A DNA stretch of 31,888 nt from an uncultured Bacilli bacterium. Lineage in GTDB: Bacteria > Bacillota_I > Bacilli_A > RF39 > UBA660. The DNA lies in assembly GCA_934097015.1 (NCBI GenBank), contig CAKONF010000011.1, positions 1 through 31,888 on the forward strand, read 5' to 3'. The position numbers were made by a program, and so were the translations under genes. The notes below the pieces were generated by a model. It was given only the letters and a program-made list of their open reading frames with translations. It was not told where the DNA came from and searched no databases. This document shows, piece after piece, positions 22,455-30,410 of the stretch (position 1 is its first letter; every line of letters starts with the position of its first letter).

Positions 22455-24731
22455 ATGTTAGAAATTAATAATATAAAAAAAGTATATAAAACAGGAAATT
22501 TTACACAAATAGCACTAGACAACATAAGTTTAAAATTTAGAAAAAATGAATTTGTCACAATATTAGGACAATCTGGTAGTGGTAAAACAACTCTACTAAA
22601 CATTTTAGGAGGACTAGATAAATATGATAGTGGAGACTTAATAATAAATGGTAAAAGTACAAAGAAATTTAAAGATAAAGATTGGGACTCTTATAGAAAT
22701 AAAAGTATAGGTTTTATATTTCAAAATTACAATTTAATTAATCACATCAGTATATTAAAAAATGTAGAAATGTCTTTAAAATTAAATAATATATCTAGAA
22801 AAAAACGTAGAGAAATATCATTAGATGCATTAGAAAAAGTAGGATTAATAGACCATATAAATAAAAAACCTAGTGAATTATCTGGAGGACAAATGCAAAG
22901 AGTAGCTATTGCAAGAAGCCTTGTAAATAACCCAGATATCATACTAGCAGATGAACCAACTGGAGCATTAGATTCTAAAACGAGCATACAAATAATGAAT
23001 TTAATTAAAGAAATATCAAAAGAAAAACTAGTAATAATGGTGACTCATAACAAAGAACTAGCCAACTCATATTCAACAAGAATAATAGAACTTAAAGATG
23101 GAAAAATATTAACTGACAGTAATCCAATAAAAGATGAAGAAGAAATAATTGCTAATTATAAATTAAATAAAACAAAAATGTCATTTAAAGAAGCTTTATC
23201 TTTATCATTTAATAACATAATGACTAAAAAAGGAAGAACTTTTCTAACAGCATTTGCATCAAGTATAGGAATAATAGGTATAGCACTTATTTTAAGTCTT
23301 TCAAATGGATTTGATAAACAAATTGATAAATACGAAAAAGGAATACTATCAGAAATGCCAGTTATAATATCAAACGAAAGTGTAAAAATGGATGAAGAAA
23401 CTATGGAACAAATAAGTGGTAAAAAAGAAGAAAAATATCCAGAATTTAATTACGTAATACCAAAACAAAATAAAGAAAATAGTGTAGTGAAAAAAAATAA
23501 CATAACAAAAGAATATATAAATTACATAGAAAATATACCAAAAGATTATTCTTATGGTTTATCATATATAAGATCTACCAATATTAACTTTATACAAAAA
23601 ATTAATGGTGAATTCACTTTAATAGATAACAAATTATTTACAGCAACATCTATTCCAAAATCATTTAATAATAAATCTTTTTTAGATATATATTATGATA
23701 TATTAGATGGTAGAATACCAACAAACAAAAATGAAATAGTTTTAGTTATTGATTCTAATAATAATGTAGATGAAAACATAATAGAATCATTAGGACTAAA
23801 TAAAAATAAAAATATTAGCTTTAAAGATATATTAAATTCAAGTATAAAAGTTATTATGAATGATGATTTATATAAAAAATCAAATGGATATTTTAAAATT
23901 AATGATGATTATGAAAAATTATATAATAATGCATTAGAACTCAAAATAGTTGGAATACTTAGAATGAAAAAAGATTATCCATCATATATCACATCATCAT
24001 CTATACTATATACAGATGAATTTATTAATTATTATATAAACATTAATGATAAATCTAAAATAGTAGAATCACAAAAGAAAAGTAATATAAATTTATTAAC
24101 TGGTATGCCATTTGATAAAAAAGATCAAACAAAAGATAACGTAATATCATATTTAGGTGGTGAATCTATTCCATATGCAATAATGTTATATCCAAAAGAT
24201 TTTGAAAGTAAAGACAAATTATTAAGTTATTTAGATAATTATAATAAAAATAAAAATGATAAAGACAAAATTATTTATACAGATCAAGCTAAAATGATAT
24301 CAAATATGAGTGGTAAAGTAATGAGTGCAATAACAATTGTTTTAATAGCGTTCAGTTCTATTTCTTTAATAGTTTCTTCTATAATGATAGGTATAATAAC
24401 TTACATAAGTGTATTAGAAAGAACAAAAGAAATAGGAATATTAAGAGCGTTAGGTGCTAGAAAAAAAGATATCACACGTGTATTTAATGCAGAAACATTT
24501 ATAATTGGTTTAACTAGTGGTTTAGTAGGAATATTAATAACTCATATTTTAACTATTCCTGTAAATGCATTAATTTATAAAATGACAGATTTAAAACCTG
24601 TTGCAATAATGAATTTATCTCATTCTATAATCTTAATTATAATAAGTATTATACTAACAATGATTGGAGGATTTATTCCTGCAAAAATAGCAAGTAATAA
24701 AAATCCGGTTCTTGCACTTAAAAGTGAATAA
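22455..24731 (+). CDS. ABC transporter with fused ATPase and FtsX-type permease (MacB/LolD-C-like)
   Basis: This is a 758-residue fusion. The N-terminal ATPase has Walker A GQSGSGKT (about 38-45), the signature LSGGQMQR (about 141-148), Walker B 'IILADEPTGALD' (about 159-170) and an H-loop 'MVTHN'. It belongs to the MacB/LolD class. The permease half starts with a transmembrane helix near 262-284, has a large extracellular domain of about 330 residues and ends with three helices (about 621-650, 678-706, 722-745) of FtsX type. Such mechanotransmission transporters export peptides or lipoproteins, or act in antimicrobial-peptide resistance. The substrate is unknown; no two-component system or adaptor is adjacent. 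AAGGAGG precedes the start. Confidence 0.88.
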   Translation: MLEINNIKKVYKTGNFTQIALDNISLKFRKNEFVTILGQSGSGKTTLLNILGGLDKYDSGDLIINGKSTKKFKDKDWDSYRNKSIGFIFQNYNLINHISILKNVEMSLKLNNISRKKRREISLDALEKVGLIDHINKKPSELSGGQMQRVAIARSLVNNPDIILADEPTGALDSKTSIQIMNLIKEISKEKLVIMVTHNKELANSYSTRIIELKDGKILTDSNPIKDEEEIIANYKLNKTKMSFKEALSLSFNNIMTKKGRTFLTAFASSIGIIGIALILSLSNGFDKQIDKYEKGILSEMPVIISNESVKMDEETMEQISGKKEEKYPEFNYVIPKQNKENSVVKKNNITKEYINYIENIPKDYSYGLSYIRSTNINFIQKINGEFTLIDNKLFTATSIPKSFNNKSFLDIYYDILDGRIPTNKNEIVLVIDSNNNVDENIIESLGLNKNKNISFKDILNSSIKVIMNDDLYKKSNGYFKINDDYEKLYNNALELKIVGILRMKKDYPSYITSSSILYTDEFINYYININDKSKIVESQKKSNINLLTGMPFDKKDQTKDNVISYLGGESIPYAIMLYPKDFESKDKLLSYLDNYNKNKNDKDKIIYTDQAKMISNMSGKVMSAITIVLIAFSSISLIVSSIMIGIITYISVLERTKEIGILRALGARKKDITRVFNAETFIIGLTSGLVGILITHILTIPVNALIYKMTDLKPVAIMNLSHSIILIIISIILTMIGGFIPAKIASNKNPVLALKSE

Positions 24732-24785
24732 ATGATTGATTAACAAAAAAATAAATTATATAATATACCATTAAGGAGTGATATA

Positions 24786-25943
24786 ATGTACGGAGCAATT
24801 ATTGGTGATGTAGCTGGATCAATATATGAAGTAATGGAAATAAATGCTAAAAAGAAAAAAACTATGCGAAGCAAATTAGAAAGAACAATTATATTAGATA
24901 AAAATATACCATTATTTACTAATATGTCTAGTATGACAGACGATTCTGTCCTTACATGTGGTATAGCAGATTCAATACTAAATAATATTTCTTACGAAAA
25001 AAAATTAAAAGAATATGGTTTACAAGAACTTAAATTAGGCAACGATTCATATGGGAGGAATAGATTTGGTAGTGGATTTATTAAATGGTTGTATGATTTT
25101 AATAATAAAGATAGTTATGGAAATGGTTGTGCTATGAGAATTTCACCAATAGGTTATCTATTTGATGATTTAAAAACTTTAAAAAAAGAAAGTAGATTAG
25201 CTACAATAACTAGTCATGATAATCCAGAAAGCATAATGTGTAGTGAAGCAGTAGCAGTATCTATTTATTTACTTAGAAATGGAATGAATAAAACAGATTT
25301 AAAACAATATATTGAAAAAAATTATTTCAAGTTAGATTTTGATTTAGAAGATTTAAGAAACAATTATACATTTACTAGTAGAGCAATAGATTCTGTTCCA
25401 CAAGCAATTTTTACATTTTTAGAATCAGAAAGTTTTGAAGAAACTATAAGAAATGCTATTTCTATTGGAGGAGATTCAGATACAATAGCATGTATTGCAG
25501 GAAGTATAGCTGAAAGTATTTATGAAATACCTGAAAAATTAATAAAAGAAGTAAAAAAATATATTCCAACTAACTACAAAAAAATAGTAGATGAATTTTA
25601 TTTAAGATTAGAATTCAATGGTTTTATGAAACAAAATGGTATGTTCGATAAAGAATTTATGGATTATTTAAAAGACAAAACTAAAGTGTTAAATTTTTAC
25701 GATTGTTATGGATGTTTTCCTATACTTGATAATAATTTACTTACAAGTATAAGACTTTTAATACCTAAACTAGAAACTACCAAAGATTTACTCATTTGGA
25801 TACATGAATATACACATGCGTATGAATTATATAAAAAATTAGGATATATTTATATTGAAAATAAAAATAAAAGTGAAAAAATGGCTACAGATATGGAAGA
25901 AAAGTATAAAAAATTAAAATTAACAAAGGCAGAGAAAATTTGA
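24786..25943 (+). CDS. ADP-ribosylglycohydrolase with C-terminal HExxH (zincin-like) extension
   Basis: This is a 385-residue protein. Residues 1 to about 260 form a DraG/ARH-type ADP-ribosylglycohydrolase, which removes ADP-ribose from modified proteins or nucleic acids. Metal-binding motifs are visible: 'GDVAGSIYE' (7-15), 'MTDDSVLT' (about 50-57) and 'SIGGDSDTIACIAGSIAES' (about 226-244). Beyond the normal end is an extra ~120 residues containing 'WIHEYTHAYELYKK', with an HExxH motif (H340, E341, H344), followed by 'EKMATDMEEKY', which could supply a third Glu ligand. This looks like a minimal zinc-metallopeptidase module. AAGGAG precedes the start. The stop codon overlaps the -35 box of the next promoter. 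Confidence 0.8.
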   Translation: MYGAIIGDVAGSIYEVMEINAKKKKTMRSKLERTIILDKNIPLFTNMSSMTDDSVLTCGIADSILNNISYEKKLKEYGLQELKLGNDSYGRNRFGSGFIKWLYDFNNKDSYGNGCAMRISPIGYLFDDLKTLKKESRLATITSHDNPESIMCSEAVAVSIYLLRNGMNKTDLKQYIEKNYFKLDFDLEDLRNNYTFTSRAIDSVPQAIFTFLESESFEETIRNAISIGGDSDTIACIAGSIAESIYEIPEKLIKEVKKYIPTNYKKIVDEFYLRLEFNGFMKQNGMFDKEFMDYLKDKTKVLNFYDCYGCFPILDNNLLTSIRLLIPKLETTKDLLIWIHEYTHAYELYKKLGYIYIENKNKSEKMATDMEEKYKKLKLTKAEKI

Positions 25944-25968
25944 CTTTCACGAACAAAAGTGCTATAAT
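25940..25968 (+). promoter_or_regulatory. Near-consensus promoter of the membrane protein gene
   Basis: TTGACT (25940-25945), a 17-base spacer and TATAAT (25963-25968) preceded by TGC. It shares the AAGTGCTATA core and a downstream ACTGTA with the promoter at 22265-22293. The leader of about 105 bases contains TTTTATCAAA (26002-26011). Confidence 0.75.
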
Positions 25969-26082
25969 TACTGTACTAATGAGGGGGATAAAAAATATAC
26001 ATTTTATCAAACATAAATAAAACATTTTAACATAAAATCTTATTAGTAATATTATAAAGTCTTTAAAGGGGGAAAAGATATT

Positions 26083-26679
26083 ATGATAGAAAAGGCTATA
26101 AGAAAAATAAAATTATTATTGAAAAGATTAGAGGTAAGCAAAATTAATTACTTAAACCACAAGTTTAAAAAATATATTATTAAATATGATGAAAATCAAG
26201 AAAATTTAACAATATATAATTCATGTGGTGATTATAAAGTGGTTAAAAATACTATTCCTAACAAAGTTAAAGTTATGGAAATTATAAAAGATCACGAAAA
26301 AGAAATTAATGAAAAAATAGAATCTTATCATAAAAATGAAGAAGATTACAAACTAATAATAATTAGTAGTGGTTTAATATTAATTGCATTAGGATGTACT
26401 TTTATATTTAGTTTCTTTGTTGGAAGCTACATACTATTTACTTTAACACTATTATCTTTTATAACTTTATTAGTTATGTTTTCATTAAACACTTATAACA
26501 TATTTATTAATAGAGAAGAAGTACATAGATTAGAAAGTATAAAGAATAATAAAATAATATTAGATGATAAAGAATTAAGTAATATATTAAAAGATAGTTT
26601 TACATACATAAAAAAATATTTTTATGAAATAATTTTAAAAGTAATTGATTTAATTGATGGTATAAAGGTAAAATTTTAA
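26083..26679 (+). CDS. Unknown membrane protein with two central transmembrane helices
   Basis: This 198-residue protein is not one I recognise. A Lys-rich amphipathic N-terminus (about 1-85, with 'DHEKEINEKIESYHKNEEDY') precedes two adjacent transmembrane helices ('LIIISSGLILIALGCTFIF' and 'YILFTLTLLSFITLLVMFSL', about 88-138). A C-terminal helical segment ending 'YEIILKVIDLIDGIKVKF' follows. Both termini are probably cytoplasmic. AAAGGGGG precedes the start. The strong promoter and long leader suggest substantial, regulated expression. Leader similarity to the ABC transporter gene may point to a shared regulator. Confidence 0.65.
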   Translation: MIEKAIRKIKLLLKRLEVSKINYLNHKFKKYIIKYDENQENLTIYNSCGDYKVVKNTIPNKVKVMEIIKDHEKEINEKIESYHKNEEDYKLIIISSGLILIALGCTFIFSFFVGSYILFTLTLLSFITLLVMFSLNTYNIFINREEVHRLESIKNNKIILDDKELSNILKDSFTYIKKYFYEIILKVIDLIDGIKVKF

Positions 26680-26697
26680 TTAATTTTATCTTTTTTA

Positions 26698-26706
26698 TGT
26701 TATAAT
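26698..26706 (+). promoter_or_regulatory. Extended -10 promoter of trpS
   Basis: TGT followed by TATAAT (26701-26706) lies 24 bases before ATG 26730. There is no T-box leader: the distance is too short and no conserved box is present. Confidence 0.5.
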
Positions 26707-26729
26707 TAACTAAATGGAGTTGATAAATT

Positions 26730-27713
26730 ATGAAAAGAGTATTAACAGGATTACAACCAACAGGTGTTATTACACTTGGAAATTATATTGGTGCAATTAG
26801 ACAAATGGCTGAAGTTGATGATAGTACAGAGAATTATATTTTTATTGCTGACATGCATGCTATTACAGTAAATCAAGACCCAATTATATTAAGAAATAAT
26901 ATAAAAAGCTTAGTAGCACTTTATTTAGCATGTGGGATAGATCCTAAAAAAAATACAATATATATTCAATCTGATAATCCATACATTGCCAGTATTAGTT
27001 GGATGCTTGAATGTAATACTTATTATGGAGAATTATCAAGAATGACACAATTTAAAGATAAATCTAAAAAGAATGCTAATTTTACTTCTGGACTATTAAC
27101 TTATCCAGTTTTGATGGCCGCAGATATACTTGCTATGGATATTGATTTAGTTCCAGTCGGAATAGATCAAAAACAACACGTTGAACTAGCAAGAGATATT
27201 GCAATAAGATTTAATAATAAATATGGTGAAACATTTAGAATTCCAGAGCCAGTAATTAAAGAAGATGGAACTAAAATAGCAGATTTACAAAATCCAGATA
27301 AAAAAATGAGCAAAAGTAGTGAAAGTGATAAAGGTGTTATAAGATTATTAGATGATTTAAAAACAGTAAGAAAAAAAATTATGTCTGCAACTACTGATAG
27401 TGAAATGAATATAAAATATGACCCAATTAATAAACCTGGCATTTCTAATTTAATAAATATATATCGTTCTCTTACAAATAAAAGTATCAGTGAAGTAGAA
27501 GAAGAATTCAAAAATGCAAATTACGGTACTTTTAAAACAAAAGTTGCTGATGTAGTAGTTGACTTATTAACTGATATTCAAAAAAAATATAATGAAATTT
27601 TAGATAGTGAATATTTAGATGAAATATTAGATAATGGTGCTAAAATTAATATAGAAATTACAAAGAAATTTTATGAAAAAATGAAAAAATCTATAGGTTT
27701 AGGAAGAAATTAA
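26730..27713 (+). CDS. trpS: Tryptophan--tRNA ligase
   Basis: This 327-residue class I aminoacyl-tRNA synthetase charges tRNA-Trp. The N-terminus 'LTGLQPTGVITLGNYIGAI' carries the HIGH-equivalent region, followed by 'FIADMHAIT' and 'YPVLMAADILAMDIDLVPVG', and the second signature 'DKKMSKSSES' lies near residues 190-199. Length and order are typical of bacterial TrpRS. GGAG lies 11 bases upstream of the start. It is transcribed alone, with tRNA-His next to it on the same strand. Confidence 0.97.
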   Translation: MKRVLTGLQPTGVITLGNYIGAIRQMAEVDDSTENYIFIADMHAITVNQDPIILRNNIKSLVALYLACGIDPKKNTIYIQSDNPYIASISWMLECNTYYGELSRMTQFKDKSKKNANFTSGLLTYPVLMAADILAMDIDLVPVGIDQKQHVELARDIAIRFNNKYGETFRIPEPVIKEDGTKIADLQNPDKKMSKSSESDKGVIRLLDDLKTVRKKIMSATTDSEMNIKYDPINKPGISNLINIYRSLTNKSISEVEEEFKNANYGTFKTKVADVVVDLLTDIQKKYNEILDSEYLDEILDNGAKINIEITKKFYEKMKKSIGLGRN

Positions 27714-27723
27714 CATTTTCTTC

Positions 27724-27756
27724 TTGATAATTGTATTATTATTTGATACAATTATC
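27724..27756 (+). promoter_or_regulatory. tRNA-His promoter within a 10-bp inverted repeat
   Basis: TTGATA (27724-27729), a 17-base spacer and TACAAT (27747-27752) are placed so that transcription would start about 6 bases before the tRNA. The same bases form the inverted repeat GATAATTGTA (27726-27735) / TACAATTATC (27747-27756), which could also act as a weak trpS terminator, although no clean T tract follows. Confidence 0.6.
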
Positions 27757-27764
27757 TTGTTCTT

Positions 27765-27841
27765 GGCGGGATTGGTGAAGTGGTTAACACGCCGGATTGT
27801 GGCTCCGGTATGCGTGGGTTCGATCCCCACATCTCGCCCCA
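27765..27841 (+). tRNA. tRNA-His (anticodon GTG)
   Basis: It folds as a full cloverleaf. The acceptor stem GGCGGGAT (27765-27772) / ATCTCGCC (27831-27838) has 8 bp including the extra G(-1) pair diagnostic of tRNA-His, with one G-T pair. The D arm starts TGGTGAAGTGGTTAA, the anticodon stem CCGGA / TCCGG encloses TTGTGGC with anticodon GTG, and the T arm is GTGGG-TTCGATC-CCCAC. CCA is encoded at 27839-27841. Confidence 0.97.
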
Positions 27842-27850
27842 TTTAGAAAT

Positions 27851-27876
27851 AAAGCTCGTATTTACGAGTTTTTTTT
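27851..27876 (+). terminator. Intrinsic terminator after tRNA-His
   Basis: The stem CTCGT (27855-27859) / ACGAG (27864-27868), extended by a G-T and A-T pairs, has loop ATTT and is followed by a run of Ts. Confidence 0.8.
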
Positions 27877-27917
27877 ATGTAGTATATTTTCAAACTCATT
27901 TTATAATTAAAAAATAC

Positions 27918-29255
27918 TTATTCAAAGAAATCACTCCAAGGATTATCTTTTTCTAAGTATTTTTTTACATTTCTAATTGTAATAGTATCTGGTTTTATAT
28001 GATTGATATCTTCCCAACTAATAGGAAATGATATACTAGCATTAGCCTTTAATCTTAAAGAATAAGGACATACACTAGTAGCACCTAATTTATTTCTATA
28101 ATAATCAATTAATATTTTATTCTTTCTTTTTTCTTTCCTAATATTAGTAGTATATTTATTAGGATACTTATTAATTAATATATCAACTATACTTTTAGAT
28201 ATTTTTTCTAATAATTTATAAGATTTAACATTAATTGGTACAAATATATGGTATCCTTTACCACCACTAGTTTTTAAATAACTTTTTAAATCTAATTCAT
28301 CTAATATCTTTTTTAATTCTAAAGCACAAGTTCTTACTTCTTTTATTTCTAAATTAATATCTGGGTCTAAATCAAATACCATAATATCAGGAACATTAAT
28401 TTTATTTTGTTTAGAACACCATATATGAAATTCGTAACTGTTCATTTGTACTTCTTCTAAAAGACCACTTATATTTTTTATATAATAATAATCACCTCCA
28501 TGAACTTTCTTTTTACCAAGATTTTTTGAATTAGTATTCAAATGTTTCATAAAAAACTTTTCTTTATACATACCATTAGGACTTCTAACAGTACTTATAA
28601 GTCTATTATCTAAAAAAGACATCATTCTATCACTTACTAATTTATAATACTCTAGTATATCTTTTTTAGTAATTTTATATTTTGGATATATTATTTTATC
28701 TTGATTAGTAATCTTTATATTATCTATTCCTAATTTAATTCCTTCCATAGTTCTATTAGTTTTAACACTTGTATTATATTTTTTAATGTCTACATCAGAT
28801 ACATATTCATCTTTTTCTTTAATTAATAACCAATTATTATTTTTAAATTTAATTAAAGTCCAATTACCTTTTAATCTTTTACCAAATAAAGTAAATTTTA
28901 TATATTTATTAATATTAATCTCATTTATTTTATAATGTCCTTTATCCCATAACATTACAGTACCAGCACCATATTCACCCTCTGGTATTGTACCTTCAAA
29001 GTTTCCGTAGCTAATGGGGTGGTCTTCAACTTTAACAGCAAGTCTTTTATCTTTAGGGTTAAATGATGGGCCTTTAGGAACTGCAAAACTTATATAAACA
29101 CCATTATATTCTAAACGTAAATCATAATGGTCTTTAGTAGCAATATGGTGTTGTATAACAAATTTTAATAATTTATTACTTTTTTTCTTTTTGCCATAAG
29201 GTTCTTTGGTTTTATTGAAATTACGTTTCTTATTATATTCTTTTAAACTAGACAT
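27918..29255 (-). CDS. ligD: LigD-like DNA repair protein: 3'-phosphoesterase plus polymerase/primase, no ligase domain
   Basis: This 445-residue protein combines two LigD modules. Residues about 28-160 are the 3'-phosphoesterase domain, with 'FVIQHHIATKDHYDLRLEY' (metal ligands H37, H43, D45), 'AVPKGPSFNPKDKRLAVKVE', 'DHPISYGNFEGTIPEGEYG' and 'GTVMLWDKG'. Residues about 180-445 are the LigD polymerase (archaeo-eukaryotic primase-like) domain with 'MVFDLDPD' (catalytic Asp pair) and 'LKTSGGKGYHIFVPI'. These domains process ends in Ku-dependent non-homologous end joining. The ATP-dependent ligase domain is absent; a separate ligase and Ku would be needed, and neither is in the window. The divergent gene at 29331 shares the upstream region. 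Confidence 0.88.
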   Translation of the reverse strand: MSSLKEYNKKRNFNKTKEPYGKKKKSNKLLKFVIQHHIATKDHYDLRLEYNGVYISFAVPKGPSFNPKDKRLAVKVEDHPISYGNFEGTIPEGEYGAGTVMLWDKGHYKINEININKYIKFTLFGKRLKGNWTLIKFKNNNWLLIKEKDEYVSDVDIKKYNTSVKTNRTMEGIKLGIDNIKITNQDKIIYPKYKITKKDILEYYKLVSDRMMSFLDNRLISTVRSPNGMYKEKFFMKHLNTNSKNLGKKKVHGGDYYYIKNISGLLEEVQMNSYEFHIWCSKQNKINVPDIMVFDLDPDINLEIKEVRTCALELKKILDELDLKSYLKTSGGKGYHIFVPINVKSYKLLEKISKSIVDILINKYPNKYTTNIRKEKRKNKILIDYYRNKLGATSVCPYSLRLKANASISFPISWEDINHIKPDTITIRNVKKYLEKDNPWSDFFE

Positions 29256-29256
29256 A

Positions 29257-29327
29257 ATATCACCATTATATAGTTTAAGTTATTTTAAATATTTTATTCA
29301 ATTATGATATACTTTAGATGGTGATAT
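29257..29327. promoter_or_regulatory. Divergent control region between the LigD-like and small membrane protein genes
   Basis: ATATCACCAT (29257-29266) and ATGGTGATAT (29318-29327) are perfect inverted repeats that contain the ribosome binding sites of the two divergent genes (GGTGAT in each direction). On the plus strand TGA then TATACT (29308-29313) is an extended -10 box. Confidence 0.4.
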
Positions 29328-29330
29328 AAA

Positions 29331-29585
29331 ATGAATATAGAAGACAGAATAAATAATATTGAAGAAAGAAATAAAAGAGTAGAATTAGATAAAAAATGGG
29401 AAACATCTATTACTAGAAGAGTTTGTATTATAATCTTAACATATATTATTGTTATATTATATTCGTATCTAGTTAGAAATAATAATAACATTCTATTAAG
29501 TTCATTAGTTCCAGTAATAGGTTATACTTTATCAACTTTATCATTAAAACTAATTAGAAAATTCTGGGAAAAGAAATATAAATAA
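29331..29585 (+). CDS. Small membrane protein of unknown function
   Basis: This 84-residue protein has a charged, coiled-coil-like N-terminus ('MNIEDRINNIEERNKRVELD') and two transmembrane helices ('CIIILTYIIVILYSYLV' and 'ILLSSLVPVIGYTLSTLSL'), with a basic tail. The pattern of a short helix followed by two transmembrane segments resembles small uncharacterised proteins common in Bacillota, but I cannot name a family. GGTGAT precedes the start. It is divergent from the LigD-like gene and may share its regulation. Confidence 0.6.
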   Translation: MNIEDRINNIEERNKRVELDKKWETSITRRVCIIILTYIIVILYSYLVRNNNNILLSSLVPVIGYTLSTLSLKLIRKFWEKKYK

Positions 29586-29635
29586 TTGTTGCATAGATTC
29601 GCAAAGTTTACATTTTTTGCGTCACTAAAGAACAT

Positions 29636-29705
29636 AATATATTTAACAAAAATACACAAAAAGTACCATAAATATGTATATTTGTTAAAAAATATTTGAT
29701 ATAAT
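29636..29705 (+). promoter_or_regulatory. Candidate AbiEi operator (long inverted repeat) and -10 box
   Basis: Imperfect 20-base arms at 29636-29655 and 29676-29696 share the perfect 9-mer TTTAACAAA / TTTGTTAAA (29642-29650, 29681-29689). TATAAT follows at 29700-29705. AbiEi antitoxins are known to autorepress by binding inverted repeats at their own promoter, so this is the expected place and form of the operator. Confidence 0.55.
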
Positions 29706-29730
29706 TAATAAAAATATATAGGAGAGAAAA

Positions 29731-30321
29731 ATGAATAATAAAGAAAAAATTTTGAAATTACTAGATAAAAATGGGTATATTACTACAGAACAATTAAAAA
29801 ACATGAACATTAACAGATTCTATGTATCAGAATTAGTAAAAGAAAATAAAATAAATAGAGTTTGTAGGGGATACTATACTAAAACAGATGGTTTTGCAGA
29901 CAATTTTTATTTAAAACTTTCCAAATGTAAAAAAGCTATTTTTTCTGATGCCACAGCACTTTATTTTTATGATTTATCTGATAGAAACCCAATTATTTAT
30001 GATATTGCTGTTCCATATGGTTATGGAAATAGTTATAAAAATGACAAAAACGTAATATTACATTACATTAAACCCGAAAATCTTGAATTGGGTTTAACTT
30101 ATATAGAATCACCTTTTGGAATGAAAATAAGAGTTTACGATAAAGAACGTACTATTTGTGATATTATAAAAAATAGAAAAAAGATGGAACCAGAAATTTT
30201 TGTTAAAGCACTTCAAAGATATTCAAAATCAAAGGATAAAAATTTAAATAAATTAATGAGATATGCAAAAAAACTAAATATAGATAAAAAAGTTAGAGAA
30301 TATATGGAAATTCTATTATAA
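29731..30321 (+). CDS. abiEi: AbiEi-type antitoxin / transcriptional regulator
   Basis: This 196-residue protein matches AbiEi. The N-terminal winged helix is 'ILKLLDKNGYITTEQLKNMN' then 'INRFYVSELVKENKINRVCR' followed by 'GYYTK'. The C-terminal domain has 'AIFSDATALYFYDLSDRNP', 'YIESPFGMKIRVYDKERTIC' and a helical end. In type IV AbiE systems the antitoxin represses the operon and counteracts the nucleotidyltransferase toxin without forming a stable complex. GGAGAG lies upstream of the start. abiEii follows after an 87-base gap containing a hairpin. Confidence 0.88.
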   Translation: MNNKEKILKLLDKNGYITTEQLKNMNINRFYVSELVKENKINRVCRGYYTKTDGFADNFYLKLSKCKKAIFSDATALYFYDLSDRNPIIYDIAVPYGYGNSYKNDKNVILHYIKPENLELGLTYIESPFGMKIRVYDKERTICDIIKNRKKMEPEIFVKALQRYSKSKDKNLNKLMRYAKKLNIDKKVREYMEILL

Positions 30322-30369
30322 TATAGAAAAAATATATAATAAAATATGACTATATCTATTAGTAATGAT

Positions 30370-30410
30370 ATATTAATGTTGTAAAGAATTAAAAGGGGGA
30401 ACATTAATAT
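30370..30410 (+). promoter_or_regulatory. Hairpin over the abiEii toxin start, ribosome binding site in the loop
   Basis: ATATTAATGTT (30370-30380) and AACATTAATAT (30400-30410) are perfect 11-base inverted repeats. The 19-base loop contains AAAAGGGGG (30391-30399). The 3' arm covers the first two bases of the toxin ATG at 30409, and a G-T pair could add the third. It may limit toxin translation relative to the antitoxin. Confidence 0.5.

Noticed and set aside
25979..26020. 13-codon leader peptide frame after the promoter at 25940
   Set aside because: GAGGGGG lies inside the frame after the ATG rather than before it, so initiation there is not supported.
27167..27511. 114-codon open frame on the minus strand within trpS
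   Set aside because: It lies entirely opposite a well-conserved trpS frame, is hydrophobic by codon complementarity and has no promoter or ribosome binding site.
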